A stretch of 64,000 nucleotides of DNA from an uncultured Caulobacter sp. (lineage in GTDB: Bacteria > Pseudomonadota > Alphaproteobacteria > Caulobacterales > Caulobacteraceae), in assembly GCF_937900395.1 (NCBI RefSeq), contig NZ_CALCDX010000216.1, positions 83,475 to 147,474 of the forward strand, in the 5' to 3' direction. A program made the position numbers and the translations under genes. This document shows, piece after piece, positions 15,026-21,867 of this stretch. The notes beneath the pieces are model-generated. The model worked only from the letters and a program-made list of their open reading frames with translations. It had not been told where the DNA came from and ran no database searches. Positions within the stretch are counted from its first letter, which is position 1, and each line of letters starts with the position of its first letter.

Positions 15026-16249
15026 ATGATCGATGGAAACGACATGGCGCGCGGACGCACGAGTCTGGCGGCCGTCGCCATCTGTTGTCTTTTGGCGGTC
15101 TTCGAAGGCTTTGACCTGCAATCGGCGGGGGTCGCCGCGCCCCGCCTGGCGCCGGACCTGGGGCTCTCGCCCGACGCCCTCGGATGGTTCTTCAGCGTCA
15201 GCACGTTCGGCTTGATGTTCGGCGCCGCCGTTGGAGGCCGCCTCTCCGACCGACTAGGGCGGAAGACCACCCTGCTTTTCTCCGTGGCCGTGTTTGGTCT
15301 GCTGTCGATCGCGACCGGCCTTGCGAACGACCTTAACAGTCTTCTGCTGGCCCGCTTCCTGACCGGCGTGGGCCTGGGGGGCGCCCTGCCGAACCTGATC
15401 GCGATCGTCGCCGAGAGCGTCGAACCTCGCCTGCGCAGCCGAGCCGTTGGCTTTCTTTATGCGGGTCTGCCCTTCGGCGGCGCGATCGCCAGTCTAGTCA
15501 GCCTCGCCGGCGCCGATCCGTCGGATTGGCGGGTGATTTTCCATGTCGGCGGCGTGGGTCCCTTACTCGCCCTGGCGCTGGCCATTCCCCTGTTGCCCAA
15601 TCCGCCAAAACCTGTTGGCGCGGCTCGAGACGCCTCCGTCCAGAAAGCGGGCTTCGCCGAAGCCGCTTTTGGCGACGGGCGCGGCCTGACGACGCTCCTC
15701 CTGTGGATCTCGTTCTTCCTGGCGCTGCTGATCATGTACCTCTTGCTGAGCTGGCTGCCGTCGCTGCTCATCGGCAAGGGCCTTAGCCGACCCGATGCGG
15801 GCCTGGTGCAGATGGCTTTCAACCTCGCCGGGGCGGTGGGCAGCGTAGCGACGGGCTGGCTGATGGATCATCCCAACAGACGAACCCTGACCATACTCGC
15901 GGTCTTCGGCGCCTCGGCCGTCGCGCTCGCCGCCGCGGCCTCGGCCCCAGCCTCGCTCTCGATCTTCCTGGTCGTGGGCGCGGCGGTCGGCGCCACCATC
16001 TCCGGCGTCCAGTCCACGGTCTACGGCATGGCGCCGAGCTTCTATCCCACGCGCCTGCGAGGCACCGGCGTGGGCGCGGCCGTCGTCATGGGACGCCTAG
16101 GCTCGGCCGCCGGTCCCTTGCTGGCGGCGTCGCTGATCGGCGCTGGACGTGCGCCCAGTCAGGTTCTCCTGGCGCTTCTGCCCATCCTCGCCGCCGGCGG
16201 TGTCGCCTGTCTGTGGCTGAGCGGTCGAACCAGGCCAAGCGACGACTAA
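15026..16249 (+). CDS. MFS aromatic acid transporter (AAHS, MhpT/PcaK-like)
   Basis: This 407-residue carrier of about 12 membrane segments has marks of the aromatic acid:H+ symporter family: FEGFDLQSAGVAAPRLAPDLGLS in TM1, GGRLSDRLGRKTTLL (motif A) after TM2, RFLTGVGLGGALPNLIAIVAESVEPRLR in TM4, and SWLPSLLIGKGLSRPDAG in the second half. The DLQxAGVAAP form is that of MhpT-like 3-hydroxyphenylpropionate carriers. GGGGGAGG stands just before ATG 15026. It probably brings a hydroxylated aromatic acid into the cytoplasm after passage through the TonB receptor that follows. A strong hairpin ends the unit. Confidence 0.88.
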   Translation: MIDGNDMARGRTSLAAVAICCLLAVFEGFDLQSAGVAAPRLAPDLGLSPDALGWFFSVSTFGLMFGAAVGGRLSDRLGRKTTLLFSVAVFGLLSIATGLANDLNSLLLARFLTGVGLGGALPNLIAIVAESVEPRLRSRAVGFLYAGLPFGGAIASLVSLAGADPSDWRVIFHVGGVGPLLALALAIPLLPNPPKPVGAARDASVQKAGFAEAAFGDGRGLTTLLLWISFFLALLIMYLLLSWLPSLLIGKGLSRPDAGLVQMAFNLAGAVGSVATGWLMDHPNRRTLTILAVFGASAVALAAAASAPASLSIFLVVGAAVGATISGVQSTVYGMAPSFYPTRLRGTGVGAAVVMGRLGSAAGPLLAASLIGAGRAPSQVLLALLPILAAGGVACLWLSGRTRPSDD

Positions 16250-16279
16250 ATCCAACCCTTCCTGGTTCTTGGGATACGG

Positions 16280-16312
16280 GGACGCGCGCGCTCAGTACGA
16301 GCGCGCGCGTCC
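16280..16312 (+). terminator. Strong hairpin after the AAHS carrier
   Basis: A perfect 14-bp stem made mostly of alternating G and C (arms 16280-16293 and 16299-16312) has a 5-base loop. It lies 30 bp after the MFS stop. The following TTCC is short, but the stem is very stable, so termination here is likely and the receptor at 16500 would have its own promoter. Confidence 0.65.
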
Positions 16313-16421
16313 TTCCGCATGCGCCTGAGACTCGCGAAGCGCGACCTTCGCGCAACATTGTTCTTTGATTTTCGGAACGTGGCGAGAGGCGGTTGCACGC
16401 GGCATACAATCATGCTCTGAA

Positions 16422-16442
16422 ATAGTTAGTACGCATAACAAT
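16422..16442. promoter_or_regulatory. Second-class MarR operator, copy 2 (receptor promoter)
   Basis: Arms ATAGTTAG and ATAACAAT flank a 5-bp spacer, 58 bp before the receptor ATG. Similarity to 14963-14983 links this receptor to the locus B MarR. Confidence 0.6.
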
Positions 16443-16499
16443 CAGAACGATCACGAGCGCTCGCGCTGGATGATCATCGACGTACCGGGAGGAAAACCT

Positions 16500-18791
16500 A
16501 TGCCCAGGATTGGGACTATCTCCGGCCGCCTGCGCGCCGGGGGACTGATGGCTTGCGCGGTGGCCGGTGTTCAGGCGATCGCGACACCGTCCGTCGCTCA
16601 GAACACCGACACCCAAACGGCCCAGATCGAAGAAGTCGTCGTGACGGCTCGCCGTCGCGAAGAACGCCTGCAGGACACGCCCGTCGCCGTCACGGCGCTT
16701 GGCGGAGAGGCCCTGCAAAGCCGGGGCGTCGAGAGCGTCGACCAGATCGCCAAGTTCGCGCCGAGCATCCGCTTCGACGGCGCCGCGGCGCTTAGCGGCG
16801 GCAACTACAACGCGACGGTCTTCATCCGGGGCGTCGGCCAGAACGACTTCGCGATCTTCAGCGATCCCGGCGTCGGCGTCTATGTGGACGGCGTCTACTA
16901 CGCCCGCTCCATCGGCGGCACGTTGGACGCCTTCGACGTCAGCCGCATCGAAGTGCTGCGCGGCCCGCAAGGCACCCTGTTCGGCAAGAACACTATCGGC
17001 GGCGCGGTGATCATCACCACCGATCAGCCTAAGGACACGTTCGGCGGCAAGATCGAGGGCGTGATCGGCAGCCTCGATCGTCGCGACGTGAAGGGCCACG
17101 TCGACATCCCCCTTAGTGACAAGGTCTCGGCCCGCCTCTCGGCCGCGCGTCTCACCCGCGACGGCTACGGCAAGCGCCTTCTGACCGGCGACGACCTGGG
17201 TGACCGCAACGCCACCGCCGCCCGAGCCCAACTGCGCTGGGAAGCCTCGGATGCGGTCACGGTCAATCTGTCCGCCGACTATACGCGCGCCCGCGAACAT
17301 TCCGCGCCGCAGAAGCTCCTGGTGATCGGCTCGGTTCCCGGCTTCGTGGCTGGACCGTTTATCGCCAACTTCAACACCTATGTCGCGCCGGGTCTCGGCA
17401 TCACCGCGCCGAACGGCTCGAAGACGCTCAACACCTCGTTCCTGACCAACGATCCGTACACGACCTATGGCACAGGTCCGAACATCAACGACCTGGACCT
17501 GTGGGGAACCTCGGCTACCGTGGATTGGGATCTCGGCGCTGTGTCCTTCAAGAGCATCAGCGCGATCCGGGGCCTGAAGGCGACCTTCGCCCGCGACGGC
17601 GACAACACGCCCTTCACCTTCCGCGAGACCTTCAACCACGACGTCCAGGCCCAATACAGCCAGGAATTCCAGCTCAGCGGCGCGTCCTTCGATAACCGTC
17701 TGACCTGGGTGACGGGCGTCTACGCCTTCCGCGAACGCGGCACCGACTCCGGCTTCGCCAAGCTGGCTCTGGGCCTGGCGCCGGGCGCCTCGCCGCCGCC
17801 CTATAGCCCGTCGGCGGCGGTCTATACCAAGGTGACCAGCACCACCTACGCGGCCTTCGCCCAAGGCAGCCTGACCCTTACCGATCGGCTGAGCGCGACG
17901 CTCGGGGCCCGCTACAACCGCGATGAAAAGGACTACGTGCTGGACCACCGCCGCATCCGCGACGGCGGGATCATCGCCCTGCTCTCACGCAGCGGATCCT
18001 GGAACTCGTTCACGCCGAAAGTCGGCCTCGAATACAAAGCCACGCCGGACGTCCTGTTTTACGCTTCCGTGGGAAAGGGCTTCAAGAGCGGCGGCCTCAA
18101 CGCCCGCCCGCTCAACGACGCCTCGGAGGTCACCGAGTACCAGCCCGAGACGCTCGTCACCTACGAGGCCGGCGCCAAGACCGCCTGGCTGGATCGCCGC
18201 CTGATCCTCAACGTCGCCGGCTATTTCAGCGACTATCAGGACATCCAGGTGACGGTGAACCAGACGCCGCGCAACTTCGTCGCCAACGCGGCGGCCGGCG
18301 AAGTCAAGGGCGTCGAAGTCGAACTGCAAGCCCGGCCGACGACCCACTGGAGCTTCAACTTCGGCGGCGGCTACATGGACGCCAAATATACCGAGGTCGG
18401 CAACGGCCTGGCGGCGGGTCAGGTGCTGCCGATCACCCTGGCGACGCACTTCGTGAAAGCGCCCAAGTGGACGCTGAATGGCGGCGTCGAATACGGCCAT
18501 GATCTGCCCAACGGCGGGCGGGTGACCGCCCGGGCCGACTGGACCCACTACAGCACCGTCTACAACGACGTCGCCAACGACCCCGACCTGACCCAGCCCG
18601 CCTACGACCTGTTCGGCGCGCGTCTGGCCTACGCGTCTCCGGACCAGCTGTGGCAAATCGCGCTGTTCGGCTCCAACCTGTCCGATGAGCGCTACAAGGT
18701 CTCGGGCAACGCCTCCAGCGGCTTTGGCCTGAAGGAAGCTAGCTATGGCCGTCCCCGTGAATGGGGTCTCAGCTTGAGCCGGAAATTCTAG
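16500..18791 (+). CDS. TonB-dependent outer-membrane receptor (locus B)
   Basis: This 763-residue receptor starts at ATG 16500, with GGGAGGA seven bases upstream; the longer open frame before it lacks coding character. It has a signal peptide ending ...TPSVAQ, TonB-box-like IEEVVVTARRREERLQDTPVAVTAL, plug segments FIRGVGQNDFAIFSDPGVGVYVDGVYYAR and EVLRGPQGTLFGKNTIGGAVIITT, and a barrel closing with LSLSRKF. The plug belongs to the iron-complex/aromatic type of receptors common in sphingomonads and caulobacters. Operator class and neighbouring AAHS carrier suggest import of an aromatic acid or its conjugate rather than a siderophore; this is inference from context. Confidence 0.92.
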   Translation: MPRIGTISGRLRAGGLMACAVAGVQAIATPSVAQNTDTQTAQIEEVVVTARRREERLQDTPVAVTALGGEALQSRGVESVDQIAKFAPSIRFDGAAALSGGNYNATVFIRGVGQNDFAIFSDPGVGVYVDGVYYARSIGGTLDAFDVSRIEVLRGPQGTLFGKNTIGGAVIITTDQPKDTFGGKIEGVIGSLDRRDVKGHVDIPLSDKVSARLSAARLTRDGYGKRLLTGDDLGDRNATAARAQLRWEASDAVTVNLSADYTRAREHSAPQKLLVIGSVPGFVAGPFIANFNTYVAPGLGITAPNGSKTLNTSFLTNDPYTTYGTGPNINDLDLWGTSATVDWDLGAVSFKSISAIRGLKATFARDGDNTPFTFRETFNHDVQAQYSQEFQLSGASFDNRLTWVTGVYAFRERGTDSGFAKLALGLAPGASPPPYSPSAAVYTKVTSTTYAAFAQGSLTLTDRLSATLGARYNRDEKDYVLDHRRIRDGGIIALLSRSGSWNSFTPKVGLEYKATPDVLFYASVGKGFKSGGLNARPLNDASEVTEYQPETLVTYEAGAKTAWLDRRLILNVAGYFSDYQDIQVTVNQTPRNFVANAAAGEVKGVEVELQARPTTHWSFNFGGGYMDAKYTEVGNGLAAGQVLPITLATHFVKAPKWTLNGGVEYGHDLPNGGRVTARADWTHYSTVYNDVANDPDLTQPAYDLFGARLAYASPDQLWQIALFGSNLSDERYKVSGNASSGFGLKEASYGRPREWGLSLSRKF

Positions 18792-18801
18792 TCTGCCTCA
18801 A

Positions 18802-18837
18802 CGCCTTGCCCGAGCGCTCGCCGCTCCGGGCAAGGCG
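18802..18837. terminator. Hairpin between convergent receptor and regulator genes
   Basis: CGCCTTGCCCGAGCG pairs with CGCT-C-CGGGCAAGGCG, a 15-bp stem with one bulged base. It lies in the 50-bp gap between two convergent stops (18791 and 18842), so it can serve both strands. Confidence 0.65.
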
Positions 18838-18841
18838 AAGG

Positions 18842-19732
18842 CTAATTCGCGGCCTGATAGTCGGCTTCCCACCAGCCCAGCAGGTCCCGCTCGCCCATGA
18901 TTGAGAAAAAGCGCATCAGGATCTGGCGATGACGCTCGGCGAATTGTCGCCAGATCGGCGTATCGAGTAGTTCGGCGGTGATCAAATAGCCGCGAGACAC
19001 CTTCTGACACAGGCCATTCTCGGCGAGCCGCAGAGCGTTGCGCCTTACGGTTTCGAACGGTACGCCCAGCGACCGTGACAGGGACAAGGCGGAAACGGGT
19101 TCGCCGGCGCCAGACTCCGTCGCCTGGCTCTCGCGCAGGATCGTGAACAACAGGACGATGCCGAGGGGCTTGTGGACCATCGACAGAAGCGTCTCGATCA
19201 ATCGCAGGAAATGATCGCCCCAAAGTCGCATCATGTATCTGTGCGGGATCTCTCCATCGCCGGTCCCGCCCGTTGGCGCCTCCAGCGCGCCCGCGCGTCT
19301 GAGGGCGCAATAGAGGTCGCCGATCGCCCGCCAAGTCGCCTTGGCGGTATCGATGTAGACGGGGGTCGCGGTAACGCTCTTGGGCATGTAGACCCCTGCG
19401 CTCGTCTGGACCAGGAACCCGGATTCGACCATCAGCGCCACGCGCCGTCGCGCCGTCTCCTGGGGAATGCCGAGCGAGATGGCGATCGACCGTGATCTCA
19501 CCGGCCTGCGCACCTCGTCGGGCGGCGGACTGCTCAAGCCCGCATAGGTCTTCTGGAACGCCAAGTTGCGAGCCATCGGCGCCAGGTTTGCCTGGGCTAT
19601 GGCCAGCGCCAAAATCGTGTCGAGCGCCGAGCGGAAGCTCCCCCTTAGGAAACCGCTAGCAATCAGGTCAGCCGAGAGCGCCAGACAAAGCCTTTCGACG
19701 TCCCTGTCCGTACTCGAGGCCGACGGCGTCAT
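18842..19732 (-). CDS. Putative transcription regulator with two winged-helix-like segments
   Basis: This 296-residue cytoplasmic protein is not one I recognise by name. Two stretches look like duplicated helix-turn-helix units: about residues 81-118 (RSIAISLGIPQETARRRVALMVESGFL then a wing ending GVYMP) and about 222-254 (LSRSLGVPFETVRRNALRLAENGLC then a wing ending RGYLI). Spacing and key residues (SLG-P-ET-RR--L---GL) match between the two. Between them lies a helical region with Trp/Arg-rich segments (YMMRLWGDHFLRLIETLL). It may be a regulator with two DNA-reading heads on one chain. It stands alone between the locus B receptor and the peptide-use operon, so its target is unclear. Confidence 0.6.
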   Translation of the reverse strand: MTPSASSTDRDVERLCLALSADLIASGFLRGSFRSALDTILALAIAQANLAPMARNLAFQKTYAGLSSPPPDEVRRPVRSRSIAISLGIPQETARRRVALMVESGFLVQTSAGVYMPKSVTATPVYIDTAKATWRAIGDLYCALRRAGALEAPTGGTGDGEIPHRYMMRLWGDHFLRLIETLLSMVHKPLGIVLLFTILRESQATESGAGEPVSALSLSRSLGVPFETVRRNALRLAENGLCQKVSRGYLITAELLDTPIWRQFAERHRQILMRFFSIMGERDLLGWWEADYQAAN

Positions 19733-20037
19733 CGCCGCGAATTCCCGTCAAAGCTCTTTCCAAGTGCTACGCGCACAACACATGCCCCCAAATGCCGCCT
19801 CGCGACATGTAGGCTTTGCGTTTAGCGGGCGCAATCGAGGTGGGCCAAGACTTGAACCCGTCAGTAGGAAGATAGCGTAACCATCAAATCGCTACCCGTG
19901 ATGCGTAGCGAATTCTCGCCAAGATCGCGGCCTCACCCCGATCGTCGCCGCCCGAACAGGCCTGCCCGGGCTGACCCGCGCCACCGCCCTGGCGCGGGTC
20001 GATGGCGCGATTGGTCTCGGCGACGAGGCGTAAAGGC
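19733..20037. promoter_or_regulatory. Intergenic region with regulator promoter and a hairpin
   Basis: This 305-bp stretch holds no convincing gene. It contains a 7-bp inverted repeat TCGCTAC/GTAGCGA at 19889-19911, upstream of the winged-helix regulator, and a terminator-like hairpin at 19973-20000 after the amidohydrolase gene. Confidence 0.5.
19973..20000 (-). terminator. Hairpin downstream of the amidohydrolase gene
   Basis: Perfect 11-bp arms GACCCGCGCCA and TGGCGCGGGTC flank a 6-base loop, 38 bp past the stop at 20038 on the minus strand. No T-run is seen, so confidence is moderate. Confidence 0.5.
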
Positions 20038-21867
20038 TCAGTAGAAGGTCACGTCGTCGAGCTCGAACCACAGCTTGCGGCCAGCCGGGCGCGAGCCCGA
20101 CACTCCGACCTCGAGCAAATCCGTTCCAGTCCAGGCCCCCTCGCCTCGACCCGAGCGCTTGAAGTCGGTGAAGGGCACAGTGACCTTGGCCCAGGTTTTG
20201 TCGGCCGACACCGTGGCCGCCCAAGAGCCCGAAGCGCTGTTGATGGTCACGACATAGGGACCGCCATCGCCGCGCAGTTCGAAGGTCACGCCCTTGAACG
20301 CCGAGGCGTCGACCGGCTCGACCGAGCCGCGGCTCAGCGGCAGCAGGACGCCGGCGTCGGGTTCGGGTTTCTGGGCCATCTTGGCCGCCACGCTCAGCAC
20401 ATGGTCGCCATCCCCGCGATCGATGGTCTGAAGAACCTCGACACTGCGGTCACGACCGCCGTCGAAGTCGCTGAGTCTTAGCGTGTCCAGGCTGGTGCGG
20501 CCGTCGGCGCGCTCGAAGTCGTCGATCAACGGCCCCTTGGCCTTCAGCACCGGCATGGTCGGCTTGTCGTTGGCGGGCGAGCGGGTCGAGCCGGACCCGA
20601 ACACAGCCTTGCCGTCGATGAAGACGCGGTCGACCTTGCGGATGTCGGTGATGGTCGTCCACGGCTGGCCGGCGATCAGCACGAAGTCAGCGCGCTTACC
20701 CTTCTCCAGGGTGCCCCGGTCGGCAAGCAGGTTCATGGCGCGGGCGCTGGTGGCGGTGCCGGCAATCAGGGCCTCCGAAGGGGAGAGGCCGGCCTGGACC
20801 AGCAGTTCCATCTCGCGCAGGGTGGAGGCGCCATGCGGCGTGCCAGGCATGCCGGCGTCTGTGCCGAGCGCGATCGGCACGCCGGCGTCCTTCAGCGTCT
20901 TCACATTGGCCAGGGCGTAGCCGAACTTCTGGACCGCCAGCTTGGCGCGGGGGCTATCGGCGTCGGCCGGCGGCTTCTGCCCCGGCTTGACCGGCTCATA
21001 GACCGCCAGGGTCGGGGCGTAGAAGGTGCCGTTGGCCTTGAGCCTAGCGACGGTCTCGGCGTCGATCGGCTCGTCTTGCAGGCTGTGGGCGATGATGTCG
21101 ACGCCGCTGCTGGCCGCGACGGCGCCGCGCTCAACCGTGACCGTGTGCGACAGGACCTTGAGGTTCAGCTTGTGGGCCGCGTCCGTCAGGGCTTTCAGCG
21201 TCCAGCCATCCATGCTGGTGTTGTCGGGCGAGGACCCATAGCGCCAGCCGTCGGTGAAGGCCTTGATGGCGTCGGGCTTGTAGGGAGCCAGGCCCTCGAT
21301 GGCGGCCTTGGCCGCTTCGGGCGTGTTCACCCAGCGGGTGGTCGCTTCGTCAGCCCAGTCGGCGCCGTGACCGCCCGGCGTGCTGACGCGGGCTACGAAA
21401 TTGACGTGCGGCGCGGTGAGGGTCGACAGCCACTGCCGGCGCGGCGCGAAGGATTCCGGCTGCTGGTGGAAATCGTTCACCGTGGTCACGCCCGAGGCCA
21501 GATAGGCGTCGGCGATCTTGGGCGTAATGGCCGGCGCGCCGGCCGGGGTCCAGTGGGTATGGACGTCGAAGAAGCCCGGGACCACGGCCTCGCCCTTGGC
21601 GTCGATCACCTGAGCGCCCTTTGGCGGCTTCGCCTTGGGGCCGACATCGACGATGCGGCCATCCTGCGCCACCAGAACACCCTTATAGGGCGCGGCGCCC
21701 GTGCCGTCGAAGATCTGGGCGTTGATGATCGCGACGGCCGGCGTCGCGGCGTGGGCGGCCGCCGCGGGCAGCAGGAAACTGGCGGCGATCAGCGCGCCTC
21801 GGAAAGTGGCCTTGGAGAGCCCGAGGGGGAGAACGGTCATGAGACGCTTTCTTTCTGGGGTACGCAT
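20038..21867 (-). CDS. Exported amidohydrolase with C-terminal CIA30-like domain
   Basis: This 609-residue protein has a signal peptide (to ...AAAAHA, residue 40). An imidazolonepropionase/prolidase-like amidohydrolase domain (about 45-445) follows, with the metal motif DVHTHW (H103, H105), a possible carboxylated lysine in AIKAF, SHTV and IAHSL histidines, and GTDAGMPGTPHG. The last 150 residues (about 455-609) resemble the CIA30 beta-sandwich family (DFERADGRTS..., FKGVTFELRGDGG, WAKVTVPFTDFKR, LLEVGVSG). Family members cleave Xaa-Pro or other dipeptides or cyclic amides. The start ATG 21867 shares one base with the metalloprotease stop (TAATG), showing coupling; a second ATG at 21840 is possible. 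It likely finishes peptide breakdown begun by the protease. Confidence 0.82.
   Translation of the reverse strand: MRTPERKRLMTVLPLGLSKATFRGALIAASFLLPAAAAHAATPAVAIINAQIFDGTGAAPYKGVLVAQDGRIVDVGPKAKPPKGAQVIDAKGEAVVPGFFDVHTHWTPAGAPAITPKIADAYLASGVTTVNDFHQQPESFAPRRQWLSTLTAPHVNFVARVSTPGGHGADWADEATTRWVNTPEAAKAAIEGLAPYKPDAIKAFTDGWRYGSSPDNTSMDGWTLKALTDAAHKLNLKVLSHTVTVERGAVAASSGVDIIAHSLQDEPIDAETVARLKANGTFYAPTLAVYEPVKPGQKPPADADSPRAKLAVQKFGYALANVKTLKDAGVPIALGTDAGMPGTPHGASTLREMELLVQAGLSPSEALIAGTATSARAMNLLADRGTLEKGKRADFVLIAGQPWTTITDIRKVDRVFIDGKAVFGSGSTRSPANDKPTMPVLKAKGPLIDDFERADGRTSLDTLRLSDFDGGRDRSVEVLQTIDRGDGDHVLSVAAKMAQKPEPDAGVLLPLSRGSVEPVDASAFKGVTFELRGDGGPYVVTINSASGSWAATVSADKTWAKVTVPFTDFKRSGRGEGAWTGTDLLEVGVSGSRPAGRKLWFELDDVTFY

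Noticed and set aside
14963..16442. Treating all five palindromes (6.4, 6.5, 14.3, 15.0, 16.4 kb) as one operator family
   Set aside because: Arm ends differ consistently (GTTTG...CAAAC-like versus GTTA...TAAC-like), and each class goes with its own MarR gene; they are kept separate.
19800..19880. Possible tRNA-like stretch (aggtgggccaagacttgaac)
   Set aside because: No cloverleaf with matching acceptor and anticodon stems could be formed.
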